From assembly GCA_914767715.1 (NCBI GenBank), contig OU612069.1, positions 22,505,387-22,569,386 of the forward strand: a stretch of DNA of 64,000 nt. Direction: 5' to 3'. Both the position numbers and the translations under genes were made by a program. The DNA is from Membranipora membranacea. Taxonomy: Eukaryota; Bryozoa; Gymnolaemata; Cheilostomatida; Membraniporidae. The first letter of the stretch is position 1. Each line of letters starts with the position of its first letter. This document shows, one piece after another, positions 20,220-32,706 of the stretch. The notes beneath the pieces are model-generated. The model saw only the letters and a list, made by a program, of their open reading frames with translations, had not been told where the DNA came from and did not search any database.

Positions 20220-23200
20220 TTGTTCTATCAGTTACCGGAGCAGCAGCGGTTGTTGATTTGTCAGTTACCAGAGCAGCAGGGGTTGTTGATTTGTCAAATA
20301 CAGGAGCTACTGCGGTTGTTGATTTGTCTGTTACCGGATGTGCAGCGGTTGTTGATTTGTCAGTTACTAGAACTGCTGCGGTTGTAGATTTGTCTGTTAC
20401 CGGAGCTGCAGCGGTTGTTGATTTGTCTGTTACAGGCGCTGCGGTTGAAGATTTATCTGTTACTGGAACTGCTGCAGTTGTTGATTTGTCTGTTACAGGC
20501 GTTGCGGTTGAAGATTTATCTGTTACTGGAACTGCTGCAGTTGTTGATTTGTCTGTTACAGGCGCTGCAGCGGTTGAAGATTTATCTGTTACTGGAACTG
20601 CTGCAGTTGTTGATTTGTCTGTTACAGGCGCTGCAGCGGTTGTTGATTTGTCTGTTAAAGGCGGCGCAGCGGTTGTTGATTTGTCAGTTACTAGAACTGC
20701 TGCGGCTGTTGATTTGTCTGTTACAGGCGCTGCTGCGGTTGTAGATTTATCTGTTACCGGAGCTGCAGCGGTTGTTGATTTGTCAGTTACTAGAACTGCT
20801 GCGGTTGTTGATTTGTCTGTTACCCGATGTGCAGCGGTTGTTGATTTGTCAGTTACTAGAACTGCTGCGGTTGTAGATTTGTCTGTTACCGGAGCTGCAG
20901 CGGTTGTTGATTTGTCTGTTACAGGCGCTGCTGCAGTTGTAGATTTGTCGGTTACTGGAACTGCTGCAGTTGTTGATTTGTCTGTTACAGGCGCTGCTGC
21001 GGTTTTAGATTTGTCTGTTACCGGAGCTGCTGCGGTTGTTGATTTGTCTGATACCGGATGTGCAGCGATTGTTGATTTGTCTGTTACCGGAGCTGCTGCG
21101 GTTGTTGATTTGTCTGTTACCGGATGCGCAGCAGTTGTTGATTTGTCAGTTACTAGAACTGCTGCGGTTGTAGATTTGGCTGTTACCGGAGCTGCAGCGG
21201 TTGTTGATTTGTCTGTTACTGGATGTGCAGCGGTTGTTGATTTGTCAGTTACTAGAACTGCTGCGGTTGTAGATTTGGCTGTTACCGGAGCTGCAGCGGT
21301 TGTTGATTTGTCTGTTACAGGCGCTGCAGCGGTTGTTGATTTGTCTGTTACAGGCGCTGCTGCAGTTGTTGATTTGTCTGTTACCGGATGTGCAGTGGTT
21401 GTTGATTTGTCAGTTACTAGAACTGCTGCGGTTGTGGATTTGTCTGTTACCGGAGCTGCAGCGGTTGTTGATTTGTCTGCTACAGGCGCTGCTGCGGTTA
21501 TTGATTTGTCTGTTACCGGATGTGCAGCGGTTGTTGATTTGTCAGTTACTAGAACTGCTGTGGTTGTGGATTTGTCTGTTACCGGAGCTGCAGCGGTTGT
21601 TGATTTGTCTGTTACAGGCGCTGCTGCGGTTGTAGATTTGTCTGTTACTGGAACTGCTGCAGTTGTTGATTTGTCTGTTACAGGCGCTGCATCGGTTGTA
21701 GATTTGTCTGTTACAGGAGCTGCAGCGGTTGTTGATTTGTCAGTTACTAGAACTGCTGCGGTTGTTGATTTGTCTGTAACCGGACCTGCAGCAGTTGTTG
21801 ATTTGTCTGTTACCGGAGCTGCAGCGGTTGTTGATTTGTCTGTTACTGGAACTGCTGCAGTTGTTGATTTGTCTGTAACCGGACCTGCAGCAGTTGTTGA
21901 TTTGTCTGTTACCGGAGCTGCAGCGGTTGTTGATTTGTCTGTTACTGGAACTGCTGCAGTTGTTGATTTGTTTGTTACCGGAGCTGCAGCGGTTGTTGAT
22001 TTGTCTGTTACAGGCGCTGCTGCAGTTGTAGATTTGTCTGTTACTGGAACTGCTGCGGCTGTAGATTTGTCTGTTACTGGAGCTGCAGGGGTTGTAGATT
22101 TGTCTGTTATTGGAGCTGCAGGGGTTGTAGATTTGTCTGTTACAGGCGCTGCTGCGGTTGTAGATTTGTCTGTTACCGGAGCTGCAGCGGTTTTTGATTT
22201 ATCTGTTACCGGATATTCAGCGGATGTTGATTTGTCAGTTACTCGAACTGGTGCGGTTGTAGATTTGTCTGTTACCGGAGCTGCAGCGGACGATGATTTG
22301 TCTGTTACAGGCGCTGCTGCGGTTGTTGATTTGTCTGTTACAGGCGCTGCTGCGGTTGTTGATTTGTCTGTTACAGGCGCTGCTGCGGTTGTTGATTTGT
22401 CTGTTACAGGCGCTGCTGCGGTTGTTGATTTGTCTGTTACCGGATGTGCAACAGTTGTTGATTTGTCAGTTACTAGAACTGCTGCGGTTGTTGATTTGTC
22501 TGTTACTGGATGTGCAGCGGTTGTTGATTTGTCTGTTACCGGAGCTGCTGCGGTTGTTGATTTGTCTGTTACCGGAGCTGCGGCGGTTGTTGATTTGTCT
22601 GTTACAGGCGCTGCAGCGGCTGTTGATTTGTCTGTTACAGGCGCTGCTGCGGTTGTTGATTTGTCTGTTACCGGATGTGCAGCGGTTGTTGATTTGTCAG
22701 TTACTAGAACTGCTGCGGTTGTGGATTTGTCTGTTACCGGAGCTGCAGCGGTTGTTGATTTGTCTGTTACAGGCGCTGCTGCGGCTGTAGATTTGTCTGT
22801 TACTGGAACTGCTGCAGTTGTTGATTTGTCTGTTACAGGCGCTGCATCGGTTGTAGATTTGTCTGTAACAGGAGCTGCAGCGGTTGTTGATTTGTCAGTT
22901 ACTTGAACTGCTGCGGTTGTTGATTTGTCTGTTACCGGAGGTGCTGCAGTTGTAGATTTGTCAGTCACTAGAACTTCTGCGGTCATAGATTTGTCTGTAA
23001 CCGGACCTGCAGCGGTTGTTGATTTGTCTGTTACCGGAGCTGCAGCGGTTGTTGATTTGTCTGTTACTGGAACTGCTGCAGTTGTTGATTTGTCTGTTAC
23101 CGGAGCTGCAGCGGTTGTTGATTTGTCTGTTACAGGCGCTGCTGCGGTTGTAGATTTGTCTGTTACTGGAACTGCTGCGGCTGTAGATTTGTCTGTTACT

Positions 23201-25223
23201 GGAGCTGCAGGGGTTGTAGATTTGTCTGTTATCGGAGCTGCAGCGGTTGTAGATTTGTCTGTTACAGGCGCTGCAGCGGTTGTTGATTTATCTGTTACCG
23301 GATATGCAGCGGATGTTGATTTGTCTGTTACTTGAGCTGCAGCGGTTGTTGATTTGTCTGTTACAGGCGCTGCTGCGGTTGTAGATTTGTCTGTTACTGG
23401 AACTGCTGTGGCTGTAGATTTGTCTGTTACTGGAGCTGCAGGGGTTGTAGATTTGTCTGTTATCGGAGCTGCAGGGGTTGTAGATTTGTCAGTTACTAGA
23501 ACTGCTGCGGTTGTAGATTTGTTTGTTACTGGAGCTGCAGGTGTTGTAGATTTGTCTGTTACTGGAGCTGCAGCGGTTGTAGATTTGTCTCTCACAGGAG
23601 CTGCAGTGGTTGTTGATTTGTCTGTTACCGGATGCGCAACGGTTGTTGATTTGTCAGTTACTAGAACTGCTGCGGTTGTGGATTTCTCTGTTACCGGAGG
23701 TGCTGCAGTTGTAGATTTGTCAGTCACTAGAACTTCTGTGGTTGTAGATTTGTCTGTAACCGGAGCTGCAGCGGTTGTTGATTTGTCTGTTACCGGAGCT
23801 GCAGCGGTTGTTGATTTGTCTGTTACTGGAACTGCTGCAGTTGTTGATTTGTCTGTTACAAGAGCTGCAGCGATTGTTGATTTGTCTGCTAATGGAGCTG
23901 CAGGGGTTGTAGATTTGTCTGTTACAGGCGCTGCTGCGGTTGTAGATTTGTCTGTTACCGGAGCTGCAGCGGTTGTTGATTTATCTGTTACCGGATATGC
24001 AGCGGATGTTGATTTGTCTGTTACCGGATGTGCAGCGGTTGTTGATTTGTCTGTTACCGGAGGTGCTGCAGTTGTAGATCTGTCAGTTACTAGAACTCCT
24101 GCGGTTGTAGTTTTGTCTGTTACTGGAGCTGCAGGTGTTGTAGATTTGTCTGTTACTGGAGCTGCAGCGGTTGTAGATTTGTCTCTTACAGGAGCTGCAG
24201 AGGTTGTTGATTTGTCTGTTACTAGAACTGCTGCGGTTGTAGATTTGTTTGTTACTGGAGCTGCGGGTGTTGTAGATTTGTCTGTTACTGGAGCTGCAGC
24301 GGTTGTAGATTTGTCTCTTACAGGAGCTGCAGTGGTTGTTGATTTGTCTGTTACCGGAGGTGCTGCAGTTGTAGATTTGTCAGTCACTAGAACTTCTGTG
24401 GTTGTAGATTTGTCTGTAACCGGAGCTGCAGCGGTTGTTGATTTGTCTGTTACCGGAGCTGCAGCGGTTGTTGATTTGTCTGTTACTGGAACTGCTGCAG
24501 TTGTTGATTTGTCTGTTACAAGAGCTGCAGCGATTGTTGATTTGTCTGCTAATGGAGCTGCAGGGGTTGTAGATTTGTCTGTTACAGGCGCTGCTGCGGT
24601 TGTAGATTTGTCTGTTACCGGAGCTGCAGCGGTTGTTGATTTATCTGTTACCGGATATGCAGCGGATGTTGATTTGTCTGTTACCGGATGTGCAGCGGTT
24701 GTTGATTTGTCTGTTACCGGAGGTGCTGCAGTTGTAGATCTGTCAGTTACTAGAACTGCTGCGGTTGTAGTTTTGTCTGTTACTGGAGCTGCAGGTGTTG
24801 TAGATTTGTCTGTTACTGGAGCTGCAGCGGTTGTAGATTTGTCTCTTACAGGAGCTGCAGAGGTTGTTGATTTGTCTGTTACTAGAACTGCAGCAGTTGT
24901 TGATTTGTCATTTACTGGAACTGCAGCAGTTGTTGATTTGTCTTTTACTGGAGCTGCAGGGGATGTAGATTTGTCTGTAAACGGAGCTGCTGCAGTTGTT
25001 GATTTGTCTCTTACAGGAGCTGCAGTGGTTGTTGATTTGTCTGTTACAGGAGCTGCAGCAGTTGTTGATTTGTCATTTACTGGAACTGCAGCAGTTGTTG
25101 ATTTGTCTTTTACTGGAGCTGCAGGGGATGTAGATTTGTCTGTTAACGGAGCTGCTGCAGTTGTTGATTTGTCTGTTACTGGAGGTGCAGTGTTTGTAGG
25201 CTTTTTAGTGACTGGTGTTTGAG
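20220..25223 (-). CDS. Mucin gene 1, giant 11-residue repeat exon
   Basis: A single exon of 5,004 nt (about 1,668 codons), entering in phase 1 after TTGATTGTAG and leaving in phase 1 at a GTAAGC donor. Apart from short ends it is about 150 tandem copies of a 33-nt unit encoding PVTDKSTTAAA, with common variants (VLVTDKSTTAA, HPVTDKS, APVRDKS) and a few 10-residue units near the 3' end. Thr, Ser and Pro make it a heavily O-glycosylated mucin domain, while the regular Asp-Lys pair gives each repeat a charge. No stop interrupts it. The long Val/Asp-rich frames on the plus strand are shadows. Confidence 0.9.
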
Positions 25224-25598
25224 CTACAATCAATCAGTGTTTTTTCATTATTGTCATCCTCTTTTTTCGAAACATGTACAATTTGACTAGACTTAGAGCT
25301 CTAATAATCTTATTGGACCTTATGTACCCTGCAATTAATTTGATCAAATGGCATAAAATATCAGCCATGATTTAGCTCTGAAATAAAGTGATGCCAGCGC
25401 CTGGTTCGTCAGTTATTTCCTTTCATATTTACTATTCAATAAGTCTACAGTAGCTGGGATATTGGTTGCATTTTAATATGTTTGAAATACCACCGGGTCA
25501 GTAGATCTGACTTTAAAGATAATCCTTTACCCATGCCGAATTGAAATACGGTTTTTACAGCATTATTATAACAGTTAGATATTTAGAAAATTGTGTAC

Positions 25599-25730
25599 CT
25601 CTACAGTTGGTGCCATCTCCCATTATGTCATCAAATCCAGATACACATTGACATGTGTATCCTCCTGGTGTGTTAATACAATCTGCGTTGTCATCACAGT
25701 TGTCTATGCCCTCTTCACATTCATTGATGT
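25599..25730 (-). CDS. Mucin gene 1, EGF exon 9 (calcium-binding type)
   Basis: A 132-nt exon, phase 1 in and out. Starts DINECEEGIDNCDDNADC and ends SGFDDIMGDGTNCR. It has six Cys, the D-I-N-E-C calcium start, and N in the hydroxylation position before the aromatic. It directly precedes the mucin exon. Confidence 0.88.
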
Positions 25731-26083
25731 CTGCAATATAATAATGCTAATTTAAATGACTATAGTTTGTTCATCATATATATATGTTCAGGAAGGTGAT
25801 CAAAGCTGTCGGCAGCTGTTCATGAGACAAGTGAGCTTAGAAACTCCAATTTTTGTAGCCATTAATGACTTTACTTTACTTGATTGATCAAAGTGGAAAC
25901 ACAGTGAGTTTGGCAACAGAGGAGGCACAAAAGTATGTAGGTCCCAGATGTCTGCTGTCTTATTGGCCCTGATTGAATTTTCGCCAACATTGCGAATTTT
26001 GATCTAACATAAAGAGAATTGCGTGAATTATCACTGAATAAACCGTACTGCCAACTTAAAAATAGCTGATGCTGATTCCATAC

Positions 26084-26206
26084 CTGTACAGTTCTTTCCA
26101 TCATCAGTAAATCCAGAATTGCATTGACATGTGAATCCTCCCTGTGTGTTATTGCACACTGCGTAATCATCACAGATGTCTGTATTATTTTGACACTCAT
26201 TGATGT
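26084..26206 (-). CDS. Mucin gene 1, EGF exon 8 (calcium-binding type)
   Basis: A 123-nt phase 1-1 exon, from DINECQNNTDICDDYAVC to SGFTDDGKNCT. Acceptor TTGCAG, donor GTATGG. Close in sequence to exons 5-7, so these arose by recent exon duplication. Confidence 0.88.
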
Positions 26207-26405
26207 CTGCAATATACCAAAACATGCTGGGAGTATTCTATACCGTCCCCCTTGTTTTCACTAACACAAGTACCTTGACCCCCCATTTTTCTTCCCTATT
26301 TCAAAACCAATCAAACTTCCATGAACGAAATTCATGTTTACCGGCAATATTAAACAGACAAAATACAACGATTCATATTTTATCAGTTACGGAATAATCC
26401 TTTAC

Positions 26406-26528
26406 CTATGCAGGTTCTCCCATCACCAGTGAATCCAGAATTACATAGACATGTGTATTCTCCTTGTGTGTTAGTACAATATGCATTGTCATCGCAGTTG
26501 TCTGTCTCCTCTTTACATTCATTAATGT
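26406..26528 (-). CDS. Mucin gene 1, EGF exon 7 (calcium-binding type)
   Basis: A 123-nt phase 1-1 exon, from [18 protein letters not shown] to [11 protein letters not shown]. Donor GTAAAGG. Confidence 0.88.
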   Translation of the reverse strand, partial: TLMNVKRRQTTAMTMHIVLTHKENTHVYVILDSLVMGEPA

Positions 26529-26667
26529 CTGCAATATAAATTATCTGATCTATTATCATAGGGCGTTACTCTGGTTTGCCATACGCAATATGATGCTAAG
26601 AGAGAATATACATTTAACATTATCGTCGACTTATTTTGTTGATGCAGAGTACTCTTACTTTCCCTAC

Positions 26668-26790
26668 CTGTGCAGTTTTTCCCATCACTGGTAAATCCAG
26701 ATTTGCATTGACATGTGTGACTTCCCGGTGTGTTTGTACACACTGCATTGTCATCACAGTTGTCTGTTTTCGTTTTACACTCATCGATAT
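26668..26790 (-). CDS. Mucin gene 1, EGF exon 6 (calcium-binding type)
   Basis: A 123-nt phase 1-1 exon, from [18 protein letters not shown] to [11 protein letters not shown]. Donor GTAGGG. Confidence 0.88.
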
Positions 26791-27162
26791 CTGCAACATG
26801 ATTATCTGATTTATAAAATATGAAATATGACTCAGAGAAGGACACTACATCATTATCTTTTGAGTTGTATTTGATTTCCTTAATGTTGCTGTTGTTGTTG
26901 GGAATTGCAATGGATATGGCATGGGTCTTTAAATCGAGAGGTCCCCATGTTTGATTCCCGGTGTATAACAGTGGTGTCAGGGAGGACATCCGACCTCAAA
27001 TGCTCCTGTACCACATTAGGATACAGTTCCTAGACCCATACTAATACCGGAAACAAAAAAACCAAGCATAATCAAGGTTTCTCCCACCGCATCCCAGGCT
27101 ATCGAGACTACAAATGGACGGAAGTTTTGTTTTTGTTGATGGAGACCCGTTAGTTTTCCTAC

Positions 27163-27285
27163 CTGTGCAGCTTTTCCCATCACCGATAAATCCAGATTTA
27201 CATTGACATGTGTATCCTCCCTCTGTGTTAGAACAAAGTGCGTTGTTATCACAGCTGTCTTTCTTTGCATCACACTCGTTGATGT
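27163..27285 (-). CDS. Mucin gene 1, EGF exon 5 (calcium-binding type)
   Basis: A 123-nt phase 1-1 exon, from DINECDAKKDSCDNNALC to SGFIGDGKSCT. Donor GTAGGA. Confidence 0.88.
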
Positions 27286-27612
27286 CTGAAATGAACAACC
27301 TACCATATACAACCATTTTTTCAAGTCAACCATTTTTAATCAAAGTAGTATGACGACACCAAAGATGTTGATCCTAAAAAGCAATAATTACCATGAGGTA
27401 TGATTAAACTTGAGAAGCTTAAATCATGGAGCCTCATAGTGAGGTTGAGGTAACTCTAGTTCAAGAATGGCTTTGCCTACGGTTCCTGAATCCATAATTG
27501 CTTTATTAATAAAGCAAAAAGTCATTACAAATTTTTGAAGGGCCTTTTTGAAAAGCCCTAGCAAATATTGTTGTAGGTTTAATGGCACAGTTTATAGTAG
27601 CACAAGGTATAC

Positions 27613-27735
27613 CTTTACACTTGTATCCATCACCAGTAAATCCAGAAATACAAGAGCAGCTCCACTGAGCTGCATCATAACCACACTGAGCATGACGAGA
27701 ACATACATGACTGGCGTTAGGGCACATAGCCCCAT
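27613..27735 (-). CDS. Mucin gene 1, EGF exon 4 (non-calcium type)
   Basis: A 123-nt phase 1-1 exon, from DGAMCPNASHVCSRHAQC to SGFTGDGYKCK. Six Cys but no DINEC start. Donor GTATACC is weaker than its neighbours, though the spacing is right. Confidence 0.8.
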
Positions 27736-28207
27736 CTAGAAAAGGTTATATTGAATAAGAATAATCATATTAGAGAAAGTGATACATTGTGGGGCAGAGC
27801 AAAACTGAGCTGTATTTGGGATAGCCAGCTGAGTAAAAATATAGAAACTTACTTGCCAAATGTGCTAGATTTATTAACTTTTAATTGTATTACGATTCTA
27901 AAGAATAGTGATCCTACATTGATGACATGCTACATAGGCCTGCAGCGTGGGACCAGGCTATGATCATGGTTGTCATTTCAGATGTCTCAACCTGACCTGC
28001 CAGTAGAAGCGTTCCCTGTCCCAACCAAACCTTGTCTCGAAGTTACCTCAAGACACATCACTATCAACCAGTCATATTTTTTTTATGTTCGATACAAGTT
28101 TCAACCTTAGATCAGCGGAAGGCCAAGTGATCAAAGTATTGACATTTGGCAGAGGGATGGCTGCCAAAGTGGTATGTTATAACAAACTAAAAGGTATGTT
28201 TACTCAC

Positions 28208-28342
28208 CATTACAGCCACGTAAACCAATACCATCACCTCTCTGACCATCCTGACATTGACATCTATAACTACCATCTGTGTTTATACAGTCGGCACTAG
28301 GAGATCCACAGAGTGAGGTCGAGTTCTCACATTCATTGATAT
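28208..28342 (-). CDS. Mucin gene 1, EGF exon 3 (calcium-binding type)
   Basis: A 135-nt phase 1-1 exon, [19 protein letters not shown] to [12 protein letters not shown]. The C-terminal loop is longer than in the other modules. Confidence 0.85.
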
Positions 28343-28674
28343 CTACAGGGAAAACATAACAGGATTTTGCTATAGATGGAAACAGATGACAATATCTTGA
28401 AATCGTATATCTGAAAACAGCCTTACCAAGAACAAAAACATAATTATTCATATTCCATGGTTGTCTAAGTGCTCAGACGACTGCAAGAGCATGAATGTTT
28501 AATAATGTAATGCTACAAACAAGCACTTCATCCGTCAGAGAACTTAGACTAATCTTGTTAGCTACAGAATTGTTGCTAAATTAAATCACTATTATTCGCT
28601 AATGAAACCAGCATTGATGGTCCAGTCTCTCATGAATTGTTTGAAACCCAATAAATCATTGGTATAATTCTTAC

Positions 28675-28806
28675 CTGTGCATGTCTTCCCATCCCCTATA
28701 GTGTCAGTGAATCCAGACTTACATTGACATGTGTATCCACCAGCTGTATTATCGCACACAGCAAAGTTGTCACAATTGTTTGTTTTCTCTAAACACTCAT
28801 CAATGT
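28675..28806 (-). CDS. Mucin gene 1, EGF exon 2 (calcium-binding type)
   Basis: A 132-nt phase 1-1 exon, [18 protein letters not shown] to [11 protein letters not shown]. Acceptor TTTTTCAG, donor GTAAGAAT. Confidence 0.88.
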
Positions 28807-28865
28807 CTGAAAAATGAAAAAGCAGTCAGTTTGCAATCGACCTAAAGTGCTTGAGAAAAAATCAT

Positions 28866-28998
28866 GTTTGTGGTATCAATATAGAGATCTCAGTCTAATT
28901 TAAAATCCTGTTCTAAATTCATAAACAGCCTGTGGCCCAGTTTCATCTGATTTTCAAATTCAAATTAGACTGAGAACTCTAGAATGATACCAAAAACC
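28866..28998. mobile_element. Foldback repeat (MITE-like) in mucin gene 1 intron
   Basis: Arms of about 40 bp are imperfect inverted complements (GGTATCAATATAGAGATCTC with, reversed, GGTATCATTCTAGAGTTCTC, then CAGTCTAATTT in both). No clear target duplication was seen. Confidence 0.6.
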
Positions 28999-30228
28999 TT
29001 TCACAGACAGCAAATGATACTTCTCTCTAAAATGTCGACACCCTAATTCTCTAAGATAATCTATTAAGTTGACTTGATAAGTAATCACTTCGAGGAAGTA
29101 TCAGTACAGACGCCAGGCACTTTTCTCCTCAGTGGTAAATAGCCAAATATGACCTTTTACGCGAGACAAGTTTCATAATACCCTTAAGAAATAAATAATA
29201 AATCGCTAGCAATTAGGTAAGTTATCACTGGAAACATTTTTGATGAGTATAATATCCTTAGTAGTCTAAGCCCCCAAGACATTGCCTCCCCGCCCAACGC
29301 CCCCCTACCCCCCTGCGACAGGAAATCCTTAGAAGTCAGTAGGCCTATAATGATACGATTATGCAATGCAGCCAATAGAAGATAACTTATGCTGCTACAC
29401 GAATAATTAATACTCAGAAGGGTCTAGTATTATCAGGCTGCCATACTACAACCAATTGTGATTATCAGTCTGAGGGGAGACAACATACACAAGGAAATTT
29501 TATAGTTCTCCAAGTTTGAAATGAAAATGATCTGTCACTAATTTTTCTTGTCCACCAATGTTAATCTTCAGTCTATTGCTAATGATTATCCTTATTTGGG
29601 ATAAAATTTGTATCACCATACCTAAATACTAGGCAATGATGATTATGACAATTTGTTGTCCAAGCTTAATTTTGTCCGGTCAAGGAGTGTACTCCTTGGT
29701 CCAGTGTACTGTTAAAGTGTATTAAAATTGATTTCGCAGACTTGCAGGAGATTAATCTTTATTAGGTAAGGAAGAGGTGCCTACACATTTTTGGCGTTAT
29801 ATTGAAAATTAATGTATGGTAGGTTCGGAGTTGTGGGAAGAACCATAATATTATATAATCAGGGTATTTTTTGCACTCCTCCTATCACATTGTTTGCTAT
29901 CAGCATGATAATGACCATCCACTAAAGGCACATTGACCAAAACCTCTGGATAAGCGGAGGACGTATAAGAGACAGAACAGATTATTAAACAGAGATTTTT
30001 TGCCCGCATTTCAATTTCATTTCAACCTAGCAAATGGGTGTAATTTCAATAAATGACAATAAACTTCAAAATTTGTTTGAGAGTGAAAAATCCTTTTACT
30101 GTTGAATCACAGTCAAAAAACCCGACTTTGAAATTACCGGTAGATCTGTTCAGTCATTTGTGTTAAAAAAATATAAATCAAATTTCCGCTGCATAGAGAG
30201 TTGTCCCCTCTTGAGTGCCAATACAGCC
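28999..30228. other. Intron 2 of mucin gene 1
   Basis: No exon or known element recognised. A C-rich patch occurs at 29,290-29,315. Confidence 0.5.
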
Positions 30229-30410
30229 CTGTTCATGACAAAACGGAGATTGGGCTGGCACTTAAGAGGGATGCAAGTTGCCCGAGATCCTCATACTGAC
30301 AGTGTGATACATCCTAGAAAACTAGAATGCATCTTAGATGTGAGGCGATAGAAGACCTCCCGAACTTGCATGTGAAGCAAGCTGCCAAAAAACTGGAAAC
30401 AGGCATTAAT
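30229..30410 (-). mobile_element. U2-headed SINE, third copy, 5'-truncated
   Basis: Shares the tail (GTTTTGTCATGAACAG on the minus strand), the TGATACATCCTAG core and GCAAGCTGCC with the copy at 1.1/8.4 kb. It stops before the U2-like head. 5' truncation is usual for elements copied by target-primed reverse transcription. Confidence 0.7.
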
Positions 30411-30993
30411 ACGCAACTATACCCATGCTCACTTGGAATCTGGCCTCTCTTTATATCCTCATTGCATGTCAGCCATAGATATGGGTCCCTAGTTTATGAA
30501 ATATTTACGGTATGTGACCTGGTTAGGATGCATGTCAGGAATGTTTTCTGACTGCTACTTTAGGCTGGCCGAATGTGATGAACAAGCTGAATTTTGGTTC
30601 GCTCCTATTCTACCAGTAAGCTGTGGGTGACTTAAAGGGAGCAAATTTAATGCAAGAAATTTTGATCAAACTTTCTCTATCGAGTAAACATGTTTTAGCT
30701 AACAGCCATAGAGTGCAATTTTACACACAGCAAATTTTATTTATTTGAATTAACATCAAGTCAATACTCTTGATAAAAACGAATGGCGGCTTCCCTGACT
30801 TGTCACCGGTGCTCTCTTCTAATCTGCATGTATTTAATGGATACCCTTTTCAGTTTCATAAAAAATACATCCCCTGTTGGATTATACAGCATTATCTATC
30901 TATTATATCATATATAATCATAACATATATATTACAATATATTTTTATATAAATACATTATAATATTTAATTATTGGATTGATGTACTCTTAC

Positions 30994-31122
30994 CGTCACA
31001 GTGAGTTCCATTTCCTCTGAATCCTGGCTTACATTGACATTCAAGATCAAATTTGACAGCTGGTCCTTTCACAGTACATATGGCATCAAAAGAGCACTCC
31101 AACTTTCCACATTTGGCAGCAT
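30994..31122 (-). CDS. Mucin gene 1, EGF exon 1 (non-calcium type)
   Basis: A 129-nt phase 1-1 exon, from DAAKCGKLECSFDAIC to PGFRGNGTHCD. Six Cys, no DINEC start. It is the counterpart of the single EGF found in gene 2. Acceptor CTTTGCAG, donor GTAAGAGT. Confidence 0.85.
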
Positions 31123-32208
31123 CTGCAAAGAGTTTACAAAGGTTATTTTTTTTACAATGATAAGAATTCGCTAATCAACTATCGTAACATCTTACAGATT
31201 TACAATTGACCAAAATATCTGTGAAAAAATTGGAAATATTATTTTGCAGACCTGTATAAAACGTGATCTGACCAAGGAGTTAGAGACATTCGTTGATCTG
31301 ACCACCAATATTTTTATATTTTATACTCTGCTCAGCAGACATAAGCATGTCTCATATGAAACATAAAACTCATTCACCATAATTTCTTAGCAGCTGGCAA
31401 AATAATAATTTTGAAATTTTTGGTTTTTCTTATTAAAGTCACTTAGAGATCAAAGTACAGTTTTATATACAATTTTTTAAATTTTAAAATGGCGTTTACA
31501 TTGATTGTTTCGTCTTACAGGTTTGTGACATGGATTTAATAGACCATATTAAAACAAGCTATTTTTGGATCGGAGCTAAAGTATCACAAAATAAAACAAT
31601 TTGATCGCAGCTATCAATGATCGTTTTTTTTATGATAAATCATAATCCACTGCTAAAGTTTTCTCTGGCTAAATCATCTATGCAATCAGCCTTTATTTAT
31701 TTTAGAAAGCTTCAGCTGAGAGTTACAGATCCACAGAATCAGTGACAACACCTTGCAGGATGAAATCATTCAGTTAATTTAGTGACCTGATCAAGAATTG
31801 TCCCTATCACAATTAAATTGTTAGCAAATTTTTGTCTTGAAGTTGAAAAGTTCATCTTATGACAATGCAATGAAAATACATATCTGAATTTTGATGGGGC
31901 AAGTAGGAATTCAAACCCAATGAGAATGTCAATTTTAAGTTATTCAATACAACCCCCCATTCAGATGACCCCAACAACAGGGCCGGTGCAGGTCTGGTGT
32001 ACATTTCAAGTTTCTCAAGCGATCCAAATGTGAGGTAATAAATTTGATTACCCGAACTTTCAACCAGCTAGGAGTCTGCATTGATATGTGAAGTATATCA
32101 CTATGGAGTTAATATGTAACTCTATATTTACTCTATGTCAATGTCACAAGGTCCTAATAAACAAATGCCGATTGGTTCAGATATCATTATAACAGTAAAA
32201 ACACTCAC
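31123..32208. other. Intron 1 of mucin gene 1
   Basis: AT-rich non-coding sequence. No element recognised. Confidence 0.55.
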
Positions 32209-32269
32209 CAGAGGAGCTCAGGCAAAATGTGCCCAGAACAATTAATAAAGTAGTCCAATTATGTTTCAT
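32209..32269 (-). CDS. Mucin gene 1, first coding exon (signal peptide)
   Basis: The ATG at 32269 gives MKHNWTTLLIVLGTFCLSSS and a one-base overhang (Gly) at a GTGAGTG donor, phase 1. Hydrophobic core LLIVLGTFCL and small residues at the end make a standard secretory signal. A longer upstream-open reading exists, but this Met gives the better signal. It joins in phase with the EGF exon at 31,122. Together the exons predict about 2,840 residues: signal, nine EGF, PTS, SEA, PTS, SEA, TM, tail. Confidence 0.8.
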
Positions 32270-32706
32270 AATCCTGCCGTTTTTTAATGTATCCTCACAA
32301 TTACAGAAAGGTGAAATCTTTGAGTGCTTCCTCGTTCTCTTATGAGAGTCGAATATTCGAGTGCATGTGAACGTGATAAGTGAGCTTGTTCGACTGAGTT
32401 CCAACCCTTCATAAATAACTGGAAAGTGAATGGACCCGATGAGATAAGGCACGTTGCTGACACGAGATTAACACAAACACTGTAATCAAGTCATGTGGTT
32501 GAGAGACTATCCTACTTTTGAATTACACTGCAAACAACACTTAGATAAAACCACTGTATCTTTTATATATTTTGTGACCAAACAAAGATAATATGAAATT
32601 ACTCAAATTTTTTGAGGGCCGTCTACCTATACCGACGGGAATCATTCACCGAGTCTTGACGCATGCATCGCCGGAAGGAAACCTTTTTGATATTTCAAAA
32701 TTTGCA
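32270..32706. other. Upstream region of mucin gene 1
   Basis: Should hold the 5' UTR and promoter of gene 1. No certain TATA box was seen. It ends where duplicated block A starts. Confidence 0.45.

Noticed and set aside
20171-25222. Very long plus-strand frames (911 and 622 codons, Val/Asp/Ala-rich)
   Set aside because: They are antisense shadows of the 33-bp repeat. The minus-strand exon has matching splice sites, phases and mucin composition.
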